A DNA stretch of 64,000 nucleotides, from positions 43,094-107,093 of the forward strand of contig CAKSWC010000007.1 of assembly GCA_934511365.1 (NCBI GenBank), written 5' to 3'. Each line of letters starts with the position of its first letter. Within the stretch, counting starts at the first letter, position 1. The DNA comes from an uncultured Eubacteriales bacterium (GTDB taxonomy: Bacteria; Bacillota; Clostridia; Oscillospirales; Acutalibacteraceae). This document shows positions 45,576 to 53,166 of this stretch, one piece after another. The notes beneath the pieces were generated by a model that saw nothing but the letters and a program-made list of their open reading frames with translations, did no database searches and had not been told where the DNA came from. The position numbers were made by a program, and so were the translations under genes.

Positions 45576-46670
45576 ATGTCAGTCTATATTTTCGCCCTGC
45601 TTGTGCTCTGCCTTGTTGGAATAAAGTTCAGCTTTAAAGACGGGTTTGAGGATTATATGTCTGTTCAGAAAACAGGCTCGATAAAGGGTATTTTTGTCAT
45701 CATTGTTTTCCTTTCGCACATACGGCAGTATGTCAAGCTTGAAAAAACGGCACTCAACGAGCCGTTCACGGACTTCATGCTCTTCCTCGGTCAGCTGATG
45801 GTTGTTGCGTTTTTGTTCTATTCGGGCTATGGAGTTGCACTGAGCCTTGAAAAAAAGCCGCGCTACGCGCTGACAATTCCAAAACGGAGGATTTTCTCCG
45901 TTTGGTATCACTTTGCTTTTGCAATCGTAATCTTCTTTGTTGTCAGCCGTCTGCTCGGAACAAAATATGACTTTGTTCGCCTGCTCAAGTCTTTCGTTGG
46001 GCTTTCCGCCGTTGGAAACAGCGTTTGGTTCATCTTTACGATACTGATGCTCTATGCGCTGACGTTCCTTGTCTTTGCTTTTGCAAAGGACAAAATTGTT
46101 ATTCCAACCGCCGTTTTCACCGTTCTTGCCTTTGCACTGATGGTTGGTCTGCGCATTCTCAAAGGCAAGGAATACTGGTGGTATGACACCCTCATGTGTT
46201 ATCCGCTCGGAATGTGGTATTACATTGCAAAGCCGACGATTGACAAATATCTTTTGAAAGACTTTTCAAAGTGGTTTTCCGCGGCGGCCATCACAGTCAC
46301 CGTTTTTGGATATCTTGCCTATCTTCTTCCGATATATCACAAGATGCGCAAAATCTTCATTCCCGAGGCTTTGGTTTTTGCGCTCGTCATTGCCCTTGTT
46401 TCAATGCGCGTCAGTGTTGACAACAAGGTTTTGCGCTGGTTCGGAAAGCGCGTTTTCAGCGTCTATATTCTCCAGAGAATACCGATGATGATTTTTTCAA
46501 AGTTCAATCTCAATTCAAAGCCGGTGCTGTTCACCTTGGTCTGCCTTGTTTCAACGGTGATTATTGCCGAGCTGTTTGACCGCTTGCTTGACAAATGTGA
46601 CGTTCTTCTGCGCATCAAAAAAGCGCCGCAAAAAAAGACTGCACCGGCCGCGGCCAAAAAGGAAGAATAA
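45576..46670 (+). CDS. acyltransferase-3-like membrane protein (second)
   Basis: A 364-residue polytopic protein with about ten helices, related to acyltransferase-3 proteins but more divergent. The expected catalytic histidine appears in GIFVIIVFLSHIRQYV and the next helix has LFYSGYGVALSL. A Lys/Ala/Pro-rich cytoplasmic tail ends it. ATG follows AAGGAGAG. Likely partner of the preceding acyltransferase. Confidence 0.8.
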   Translation: MSVYIFALLVLCLVGIKFSFKDGFEDYMSVQKTGSIKGIFVIIVFLSHIRQYVKLEKTALNEPFTDFMLFLGQLMVVAFLFYSGYGVALSLEKKPRYALTIPKRRIFSVWYHFAFAIVIFFVVSRLLGTKYDFVRLLKSFVGLSAVGNSVWFIFTILMLYALTFLVFAFAKDKIVIPTAVFTVLAFALMVGLRILKGKEYWWYDTLMCYPLGMWYYIAKPTIDKYLLKDFSKWFSAAAITVTVFGYLAYLLPIYHKMRKIFIPEALVFALVIALVSMRVSVDNKVLRWFGKRVFSVYILQRIPMMIFSKFNLNSKPVLFTLVCLVSTVIIAELFDRLLDKCDVLLRIKKAPQKKTAPAAAKKEE

Positions 46671-46715
46671 GCAAAAAGGTCAGTATAAAATAAAAACCCG
46701 GAAGGAGCAAAAAAG

Positions 46716-47099
46716 ATGGTTCAGGTTGTTGCGGCCCTAATCAGAAAGGGCAACACGTTTTTAATCTGTCAGCGCCCGGCGCACAAAACACGCGGACTGC
46801 TCTGGGAGTTTGTTGGCGGAAAGGTTGAGCCGGGAGAAACAAAAAAGCAGGCTCTTGCGCGCGAATGCCGCGAGGAACTGGACGTTGAAATCAGTGTGTC
46901 GGACGTTTTTACCCGGCTTATTCATGAATATCCGGACATGACGGTTGACCTCACGCTTTTCAATGCGGAAATTATAAAGGGACCACTCCGTTTGCTTGAA
47001 CATAACGACATAAAATGGATAACGCCGCAGGAAATTGAAAACTTTGATTTTTGTCCGGCGGACAAAGATATACTGAAAAAAATTAAAGAGGAGTTTTGA
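46716..47099 (+). CDS. NUDIX hydrolase, MutT-like
   Basis: A 127-residue protein with the complete Nudix box G-x5-E-x7-R-E-x2-E-E-x-G/D (GGKVEPGETKKQ then ALARECREELDVE). Likely removes oxidised nucleotides such as 8-oxo-dGTP, judged by similarity to small MutT proteins (opening VVAALIRKGNTFLICQRP). ATG follows GGAAGGAGC. Fourth gene of the SDR-led operon; its TGA ends five bases before the next ATG. Confidence 0.9.
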   Translation: MVQVVAALIRKGNTFLICQRPAHKTRGLLWEFVGGKVEPGETKKQALARECREELDVEISVSDVFTRLIHEYPDMTVDLTLFNAEIIKGPLRLLEHNDIKWITPQEIENFDFCPADKDILKKIKEEF

Positions 47100-47104
47100 G
47101 GCGG

Positions 47105-47533
47105 ATGAACAAAAACACAGAACGCGCCCTCTCCGTTTTAAAAGAGGAGAACCTCACCCTTGTTCTTTGCAGCAAAGAAGAAACGCTCAAAAGCGAAAAA
47201 AGGGGCGTTGCGGCGTTGCTTGAGCTGTTCGGCAAAGGAAAAGACCTGTCTGCTTTTTGCGCGGCGGACAGAGTGGTCGGAAAAGGGGCGGCCGTGCTTT
47301 TTTCCGCGCTCGGGGTGAAAGAGGTTTACGCCTCTGTCATGAGCCGTGACGCGCAGGAGATACTCGGGGAAAACGGAATTTCCTTTTTCTGCGGAGAAAC
47401 GGCTGACTGCATTTTGAACCAGCAAAAGACCGACCTTTGTCCGATTGAAAAGGCAGTTGGAGAGGAAAGGAACATTAAAAATGCTCTTGAGCGGATTCAA
47501 AGGAAGGCGTTGGAGCTTTCCGGCAGAGCGTAA
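47105..47533 (+). CDS. DUF1893-family protein
   Basis: A 142-residue cytosolic protein matching the DUF1893 pattern: an N-terminal ALSVLKEENLTLVLCSKEE, then RGVAALLELFGKGKDLSAFCAADRVVGKGAAVLFSALGVKEVYA read in parts, and a late CPIEKAV. Conserved cysteines suggest ligand or metal binding, but the function of the family is not known to me. The ATG at 47105 is 5 bases after the NUDIX stop, with GAGGCGG partly overlapping. Last gene of the operon, followed by a strong terminator. Confidence 0.8.
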   Translation: MNKNTERALSVLKEENLTLVLCSKEETLKSEKRGVAALLELFGKGKDLSAFCAADRVVGKGAAVLFSALGVKEVYASVMSRDAQEILGENGISFFCGETADCILNQQKTDLCPIEKAVGEERNIKNALERIQRKALELSGRA

Positions 47534-47560
47534 GAAAATAAAGAAAAACAACAACACAAA

Positions 47561-47596
47561 AACAGGAGCCGCCGGTCAGGGCAGCTCCTGTTTTTT
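47561..47596 (+). terminator. terminator of the SDR-acyltransferase-NUDIX operon
   Basis: AACAGGAGC (47561-47569) pairs with GCTCCTGTT (47584-47592) and TTTTTT follows. It also faces the convergent small peptide gene. Confidence 0.85.
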
Positions 47597-47631
47597 CGTT
47601 GAATATCTTCAGCTTTCGGAAAATAGTCTGA

Positions 47632-47739
47632 TTATACAGTTTCCTTTTTAAGCAGTGACTTGAAGAAATCATAAATATAGTTAACGATTTCTGTAACAAA
47701 GTCAAAAATGCCGGTGAGTCTTGCGATGAGATTGTCCAT
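47632..47739 (-). CDS. 35-residue amphipathic peptide
   Basis: A very short frame with an excellent ribosome binding site (GAAAGGAGGGT, 7 nt before ATG). The 35-residue product begins MDNLIARLTGIFDF and continues as a hydrophobic/aromatic helix ending FFKSLLKKETV; it has no signal peptide. Hydrophobic residues recur every 3-4 positions, so a membrane-surface helix is likely. It resembles C-terminal helices of larger secreted proteins in this window. Possible roles are a membrane-associated regulator, a type I toxin-like peptide or a small structural peptide; I cannot choose. No clear antisense RNA gene is visible. Confidence 0.6.
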   Translation of the reverse strand: MDNLIARLTGIFDFVTEIVNYIYDFFKSLLKKETV

Positions 47740-47898
47740 TTTTTTACCCTCCTTTCAGCATTCACTGGGAATATTTTATCATTTTTGCCGTGTTATGTCA
47801 ATTATGAACTGCGTATGAATGGAAAAAATGACCGCAACATAGCACTTTTTTGCGTTTGGACTGCACAAGAAGAAAAAAATTATCTTCCTGCGCCACGG

Positions 47899-47932
47899 TG
47901 CGACAGTTTTCTTTCAAAAAAATTTTTATAAT
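47899..47932 (+). promoter_or_regulatory. candidate Spo0A-dependent promoter of spoIIE
   Basis: TATAAT lies at 47927-47932. The nearest -35-like element is GCGACA (47900-47905), 21 bases away instead of 17. The overlapping TGCGACA (47899-47905) is one base off an inverted 0A box (TTCGACA, i.e. TGTCGAA on the other strand). In Bacillus, spoIIE and spoIIG promoters show this over-long spacing with an 0A box. Confidence 0.5.
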
Positions 47933-47967
47933 AGCCCGGAAAACATATCTTTGAAAGGACGAGCTTT

Positions 47968-50280
47968 ATGAAAACCGAAGAAAGAACCGCGCCGGAAATT
48001 AAAAACATATCGTCGCTCATAATTGATAACGAAAAGGAGCTTGCGCCGTGGGTAAAACAGCTCTGCGCCGCGGCGGTGTCTTTTCTCCTCTCTCAGCTCA
48101 ATGCGCTCGGAACGCTTTCGCCGTTTTGCTGTTCGTTTCTGGCCGGGGTTGAGTTCTCCTTTGTTGCGGCCTCGCTCATCGGCGGAGTATGCGGATTTTT
48201 TGTTGCCTTTCCGTGGCAGACTGCTTTGAGGTGCAGCGCCGCGCTGCTTTTGTGCGCCGCCTGCCGCGCCGCCTCGGAAAAAAAGTTTCCTGCTTTCAAA
48301 AGTGCCCTTGCCTGCCCGCTTATGGCGTTTTTCTCCTGCCTTCTTGCGTCCGGCGCCGCTGCCTTTTTTGGCGAAACGCGGCTTCTTTCGCTCCTCTTTG
48401 CCTTTTGCGAGGGTGCGGTCGCTTTCTGCGCCTCCTGCCTTTTCATCCGCAGCGAAAAGGCGCAGGTTTTCCGCGTCAGTCTTTCCGCGCTGAGCGCTCA
48501 GGATATTGCCGCAGCCGGGCTTTGTCTGTGCGTTCTTTTGCTTTGCGCCTGTGGCCTTACGCTCGGCCCCATTGTTCCGGCGCGGACGGCGGCGGTTTTG
48601 CTTGTTCTTTTTGTTTCTCATTACAAAGGTGCGGCTGCCTCCTGCCTTTTCGGAATATGCACGGCCGCCTCGCTTTCCGTTTCTGCCGAGGCGAGGTTCC
48701 TTTTTCCCGTTATCACGGTTGCGTCTCTTGTCTGCGGTGTTTTTGCTCCGCTCGGCCAGTATGCGGTGTCCGTTTCCTTTGCGCTTGCCGCGGCGGTGAT
48801 GTCTTTTTTTGGCGGGTTTTCTCAGAATGCGTTTTGGAGCCTGCTTGAAATTGCGGCCGGGTGCGCAATTTTTGCCTTCATTCCGTCTAAAAAGCTTTTT
48901 GCCGTTCACACCGAGCTTGAAAAGAGTCTCCTTTCCTCCGATGACGGGCTGAACCGCCGCGTTTGCGCCTCATTGAGACGTGCGGCGGAGACGGTCAGCG
49001 AGGTTTCGGACATTGTGACCAAGGTCAGCGCAAGGCTTGACAACGTGATCAATCCGGAGATAAACCGGATTTTTGCAAAGCTTCAGCAGAATATCTGCTT
49101 TGGCTGCTCATTCAAAAACGAATGCTGGAGCGAAAATTTCAACGAAACCGCCGCAGATATTCTCACTCTGAGCGGACTCAAGGAGCCGGGAAAGGAACGG
49201 ACAAAGCTTGAAAAACGCTGTCCGCGTGCAAATGCGCTTGTCTCTCAGGTCAATTCATCATACAGTGATTTTGTCACGGGAATGGCGTCAAAAATGAAGG
49301 TACGCGAGATGCGCTCGCTCGTCAGCGACCAGTTTTCTTCAATCGCCGAGTTCCTTTCCGAGTTTGCAAAGCAGGTCTGCGCAAACAGGGTTGTTGATAA
49401 TGCACGCTCGCGCGCGCTGCGGACGGCGCTTGCGGACGCGGACATCTATGTTGACTGCGTGAACTATTTCACAAATTCCGGCGGAAGAATAACTATTGAG
49501 GTGAATGTTCTTGAAAATGCGTTTGACCTCAACCTTCAAAAAATGAAAACGATTTTTGAGCTGACGACCGGCCGCGTTTTTGAAAAGCCGGAAATTGCCG
49601 TCATGGAGCTGCGCTCGGTGATAACATTTGAGGAGCGTGCGGTTTTCCGCGTTGTCACGGGTTCGTGCCAGATTCCGTTCAAAAACAACAACGTATGCGG
49701 AGACTGCATTGCTGCGCTTAGAGATATGAACGGAAACGAGATCGCCTTGATAAGCGACGGAATGGGAACGGGTTCGCGCGCCGCCGTTGACTCAACGCTG
49801 ACGGCAACGCTGATGGAAAAGCTGCTCTCCTGCTCCTTTTCTTTTGAAAGCGCACTGAAAACGGTGAACTGCGCGCTGATGGTGAAATCGACCGATGAAT
49901 CCATTGCAACCGTTGACGGAATCAGCGTGAATGTATACACCGGAGAAACGGAATTTTACAAAGCCGGAGCCGCGGTTTCGTTCGTCCGGCGCGGAAAGGA
50001 AATCACTGTTGTTGAAGAGCAGTCGCTCCCGGTCGGAATAATCCGCAACGTCTGCTTTGCGCGCAGAAAAACGGTTCTTGAAGCCGGAGACATTGTTCTC
50101 CTCCTTTCCGACGGCGCAACCGGCGGAGACTGCGGCTGGATAAACGATGAGCTGCTTGCCTGGAGTACGAACGACATGGACTCGCTTGCGTCTCACATTG
50201 CCTCACTTGCGCGGCTGCGCAGCACAAAGGAGACGGCGGATGACATTACCGTCCTTGCGCTCAAGGTTACCGCCAACTGA
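47968..50280 (+). CDS. spoIIE: stage II sporulation protein E (membrane PP2C phosphatase)
   Basis: In sporulating Firmicutes SpoIIE sits at the asymmetric septum and dephosphorylates SpoIIAA to release sigma-F. The 770-residue product has about ten N-terminal membrane helices (40-320), a central regulatory region with a Cys-rich patch (CFGCSFKNECW), and a C-terminal PP2C domain (about 550-770). The hallmark motifs are ALISDGMGTGSRAA, DIVLLLSDGATGG and TADDITVLALKV. Length is slightly below the ~830 of Bacillus. ATG follows GAAAGGACGAG. This is the strongest evidence that the organism forms spores. Confidence 0.93.
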   Translation: MKTEERTAPEIKNISSLIIDNEKELAPWVKQLCAAAVSFLLSQLNALGTLSPFCCSFLAGVEFSFVAASLIGGVCGFFVAFPWQTALRCSAALLLCAACRAASEKKFPAFKSALACPLMAFFSCLLASGAAAFFGETRLLSLLFAFCEGAVAFCASCLFIRSEKAQVFRVSLSALSAQDIAAAGLCLCVLLLCACGLTLGPIVPARTAAVLLVLFVSHYKGAAASCLFGICTAASLSVSAEARFLFPVITVASLVCGVFAPLGQYAVSVSFALAAAVMSFFGGFSQNAFWSLLEIAAGCAIFAFIPSKKLFAVHTELEKSLLSSDDGLNRRVCASLRRAAETVSEVSDIVTKVSARLDNVINPEINRIFAKLQQNICFGCSFKNECWSENFNETAADILTLSGLKEPGKERTKLEKRCPRANALVSQVNSSYSDFVTGMASKMKVREMRSLVSDQFSSIAEFLSEFAKQVCANRVVDNARSRALRTALADADIYVDCVNYFTNSGGRITIEVNVLENAFDLNLQKMKTIFELTTGRVFEKPEIAVMELRSVITFEERAVFRVVTGSCQIPFKNNNVCGDCIAALRDMNGNEIALISDGMGTGSRAAVDSTLTATLMEKLLSCSFSFESALKTVNCALMVKSTDESIATVDGISVNVYTGETEFYKAGAAVSFVRRGKEITVVEEQSLPVGIIRNVCFARRKTVLEAGDIVLLLSDGATGGDCGWINDELLAWSTNDMDSLASHIASLARLRSTKETADDITVLALKVTAN

Positions 50281-50365
50281 CGGTTTAACCGACGCTCTGC
50301 CATGAGAAAAATGAACGAAAAAAATTAAGAAGAAAAGAATAATTTATTGCAAATCTCCGACAAGG

Positions 50366-50416
50366 TATTACAAATGCTTAACCTTTGTTTACAAACCGGT
50401 CGCGCGGATGTATATT
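50366..50416 (+). promoter_or_regulatory. promoter with upstream box shared with the 24025 paralogue
   Basis: TATTACAAATGCTTAA (50366-50381) lies upstream of TTTACA (50388-50393) and TATATT (50411-50416), spaced 17 bases. The box differs from that at 23881-23896 in one position and both start exactly 45 bases before the -10. Confidence 0.65.
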
Positions 50417-50477
50417 ACTTAATGTGGTGGGGACTCTTTCCCCTCCCGAACTCTCTTTTTAAAAAGGGGAACTGAGT

Positions 50478-51284
50478 ATGAAACACATTAAGCAGCGCGT
50501 CCTTGCGGTCTGGCACGGGATTTTTGAGGAGATATCGGTTGCCGAATACATATCATGGTGGGTTGTCCGCCTGCTTTTCATCTATGCCGTCATAATGCAC
50601 ACCGATGAAAGGCAGAGGGTTCTCTGCGCGGTCAATATGCTTGCGCTTTATGCGGTGAGCATTATCCGCTTCATTGCGCCCAAAAAAAGCCTTTTTGCGA
50701 ATCTTTCGTTCCGCACGCAGCACATCATCAACCTTATGGAAATTTGCGGCTCCTTCCTCGGGAATTTTATCGACCTTTATTCCGTCATTCCCAAATATGA
50801 CCGCATCCTTCACGCCGTTTCCGGACCGGCGGCAGCCATCGGAGGCTACTACATCTATAAGGCTATCCTCAAAAAGGAGAATCATCTTGACAGCATTTCG
50901 CCGCTCATGGGTACGCTTTTCGGAACGCTTTTTTCCTTCATGATAATCCCGGTGTGGGAGATAACGGAGTTCATGGGAGACTTCCTTTGGGGAACGTCGA
51001 ACCAGTGCTACTGGTATGCTCCGGGCGATGACGATATCTTTTATAAAATTTTTGGCCACGGAAAAGTTACGGACGGCGGCCAGCTTCCGCTTTGGGACAC
51101 GATGATGGACATGATTGACGCAAGCATGACAACCATTGTTTTTGCGTTTATAATGTATGCCGTGCTGTATGTTGTTATCAAAAAGAAGAACACTCAAGGA
51201 AAAGATAAGCTTGAGTCCGTTTCAAAGGTTTCAATAACAAAAAAGCCGCTTTCAAAAAACGCGGCTGCTATGAGTGAAAACTAA
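50478..51284 (+). CDS. YjdF/DUF2238-like polytopic membrane protein, paralogue 2
   Basis: A 268-residue protein with about six membrane helices and a hydrophilic Lys/Ser-rich tail. It shares the full layout of the protein at 24025-24747: EYISWWVVRLLFIYA, LSFRTQHIINL, KYDRILHAVSG, VWEITEFMGDFLWG and LWDTMMDMIDAS. The conserved D-H, E-x-x-E and D-T-x-x-D positions lie near membrane edges, suggesting a shared active or binding site. Function unknown. ATG follows AAAAAGGGGAACTGAGT. It stands behind spoIIE but has its own promoter. Confidence 0.78.
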   Translation: MKHIKQRVLAVWHGIFEEISVAEYISWWVVRLLFIYAVIMHTDERQRVLCAVNMLALYAVSIIRFIAPKKSLFANLSFRTQHIINLMEICGSFLGNFIDLYSVIPKYDRILHAVSGPAAAIGGYYIYKAILKKENHLDSISPLMGTLFGTLFSFMIIPVWEITEFMGDFLWGTSNQCYWYAPGDDDIFYKIFGHGKVTDGGQLPLWDTMMDMIDASMTTIVFAFIMYAVLYVVIKKKNTQGKDKLESVSKVSITKKPLSKNAAAMSEN

Positions 51285-51287
51285 AGA

Positions 51288-51336
51288 ACAAAAAACAATA
51301 CCGGGGCTGTTCGTTTTGAACAGCCCCGGCTTTTTG
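51288..51336. terminator. bidirectional terminator
   Basis: A perfect 12-bp stem (51301-51312 with 51318-51329, CCGGGGCTGTTC and complement) has CTTTTT on the plus side and, on the minus side, TATTGTTTTTTG. It separates the convergent membrane-protein and ACP genes. Confidence 0.85.
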
Positions 51337-51341
51337 CGTTT

Positions 51342-51572
51342 TTATGCGTTCATATATTTTTCGATGAGCTTAATGGTGTCTCCAACGGTTTCAATTCCGA
51401 GCGCCTCACGGTCGGGAATTTCAACGCCAAACTCGTCCTCAATGGCAACGGCCATGTTGATAAGCTCAAGGGAGTTCAGGCCAAGCTCGGTTCTGATGTT
51501 CGTCTCCTCGGTGATCTTATCGGCAGGAATTTCCGCATATTCGCAAATTACTTTTCTGAGTCTTTCGAGCAT
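51342..51572 (-). CDS. acyl carrier protein (stand-alone)
   Basis: A 76-residue carrier protein with the phosphopantetheine serine at 34 in LGLNSLELINM. The residue before it is Asn where ACPs of fatty-acid synthesis usually have Asp (DSL), and the flanking helices are acidic as usual. It starts 28 bp after the stop of the condensation-domain gene and is co-transcribed with it. The pair suggests that this ACP delivers an acyl or aminoacyl group to that enzyme rather than serving general fatty-acid synthesis. ATG follows AAAGGAGATATAAATA. Confidence 0.88.
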   Translation of the reverse strand: MLERLRKVICEYAEIPADKITEETNIRTELGLNSLELINMAVAIEDEFGVEIPDREALGIETVGDTIKLIEKYMNA

Positions 51573-51600
51573 TATTTATATCTCCTTTTGAAATGATTTA

Positions 51601-52998
51601 TTACTTAACTTTATCAAGCAGTTCACCTATGGTGATGTCCGGATTTTCAATTCCGGCAATAACTGTTTTGACCATGCTTTCGTGAAGATTGTTGATGTCT
51701 TCGCTCGTTGCAAGCTTCACGCGATACATATATTCACACTTGATGCCCTGGGTTTCCGGGTCGGGGTGAGTGATAACATAAAGCGGAGTGAAATATCTTC
51801 CGAGGTTGTAGCCGCGGAAATCAAACTTGAACGGAACAAGCGGACCTATCGGAACCGGTATCCATGAGAACATCATGCACGCCGGGCCTTGGAACATATT
51901 GTAATTGTATATCTCACGCGAGAGGTTCAGCGCAAGGCCGTAAGGATAGGCTGAATGCATGAACAGGCTTGTTCTTGTTCCCGTAATTTCATCAAGAGCG
52001 CGGCCGAAGGTGTAATCTTCCGGAATGATTGTTCTCAGCTGCAAGGGCTGCGTGATGCAACCGCCCATGTTCTTTTCGCTGTGCTTTGCGCGCTTGCTGC
52101 AAAGCGACTGGATGAAAACATCGGGATTCCTGCCGTTGACGGCGGAGCAGTATGTCCGCAATCCGAGCTGAAGGAGGCTTTCCGGTGCAATTTTCTTTTG
52201 GAGGCAGAAGTCAAAAATCTTCTTTGCGTCCTCGGGGGCAATGCTCTTGACAATCATGTCGCTCTTGTCCCAAAGCGGATTATAGGCCGGGGGAACGCGC
52301 AGGTTGGGATTCTTTTTCTTTTTCCTGTATTTTTCAAGAAACTCGGGACCGTGGATGTTCGCGTGGAACGGCTCGCCGCCCTTGAGGAAGTATCGCTTAT
52401 AAAATTCCTCGTGCTTTGCCATCTTCTTTTTGTCCGAAAGGCGGAGAAATTCTTCTTTGATGTAATCCTCATATTTATCAAGCGGTTCGGGCATTTCCGT
52501 TTTGTTGATGAGTGCTCTGTATACCCTGAGCAGGTCAACAAGGGTGATAACAATTCCCATTGCGTCAAGGCTGAGGTGGCTGACATTGAAGTAAATTCCG
52601 CTTCCGGCGCCCTCGGTCTTGAAGAACATCACTCTGTAGCACTCATCCTTGAGGAAGTAGATGGGTTTTTGCGCGTCTTTTGAAAAGAACGCCTCCTGCT
52701 CCTCAATGTTTTTGAAGCGCTTGACCTGGATATAGTTCATTGTGTAGCGGTCAAGAAAATACTGCTTGATTTTTTTGTCAACAACAACATAGCGCAGGCG
52801 CAGGCTGTCATTGCGTTCAATTTCAATATTGAATGCCTGTTTAAGGACGCCGAAGTCAAGATTCTTTTCAACGGAAAAGGAAATCGGAATCTGAACAAGC
52901 TGTTTATGGAAGCTGTATTTAACCATCATATACATGGTTTGCTGAGAGGGAATGAGGTCATAAAGCTTTTGTGTTTCAGGCACTTTTGTTTTTTTCAT
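51601..52998 (-). CDS. stand-alone condensation-domain (NRPS C-domain-like) protein
   Basis: A 465-residue protein with the fold pattern of NRPS condensation domains and related CoA/carrier-dependent acyltransferases. The active-site motif reads S140-H141-L-S-L-D145-A-M-G148: the second His and the Asp of HHxxxDG are kept, while the first His is Ser. No adenylation, carrier or thioesterase domain is fused, and no adenylation gene is nearby. With the ACP gene downstream it forms a minimal acyl-transfer unit. Product unknown: an N-acyl amide, an ester lipid or a modified surface glycan are possible. The start codon lies at 52998, with a weak GGAAAGAAG upstream. Confidence 0.78.
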   Translation of the reverse strand: MKKTKVPETQKLYDLIPSQQTMYMMVKYSFHKQLVQIPISFSVEKNLDFGVLKQAFNIEIERNDSLRLRYVVVDKKIKQYFLDRYTMNYIQVKRFKNIEEQEAFFSKDAQKPIYFLKDECYRVMFFKTEGAGSGIYFNVSHLSLDAMGIVITLVDLLRVYRALINKTEMPEPLDKYEDYIKEEFLRLSDKKKMAKHEEFYKRYFLKGGEPFHANIHGPEFLEKYRKKKKNPNLRVPPAYNPLWDKSDMIVKSIAPEDAKKIFDFCLQKKIAPESLLQLGLRTYCSAVNGRNPDVFIQSLCSKRAKHSEKNMGGCITQPLQLRTIIPEDYTFGRALDEITGTRTSLFMHSAYPYGLALNLSREIYNYNMFQGPACMMFSWIPVPIGPLVPFKFDFRGYNLGRYFTPLYVITHPDPETQGIKCEYMYRVKLATSEDINNLHESMVKTVIAGIENPDITIGELLDKVK

Positions 52999-53038
52999 TC
53001 ATTCAACTTCTTTCCGAAATTTGTTCTCTTTGGAGAAT

Positions 53039-53067
53039 AGGATATCACAAAGCAAATATCAAGTCAA
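53039..53067 (-). promoter_or_regulatory. promoter of the condensation-domain/ACP operon
   Basis: On the minus strand TTGACT (53062-53067) and TATCCT (53039-53044) are 17 bases apart. Confidence 0.65.
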
Positions 53068-53166
53068 TAATATTCGCCCTTAAAAATTGCCACACAGTGT
53101 ATCAATTTTTAAGTTTGTGTAACAATTTTAACATCCCGGCCATTTTTGGGCAAACGGCGCGGAAAG

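Noticed and set aside
47926..48909. Minus-strand open frame (327 codons) opposite spoIIE
   Set aside because: Its product is almost entirely Lys/Arg/Gly/Glu low complexity, produced by the complementary strand of hydrophobic membrane helices; it lacks a start context.
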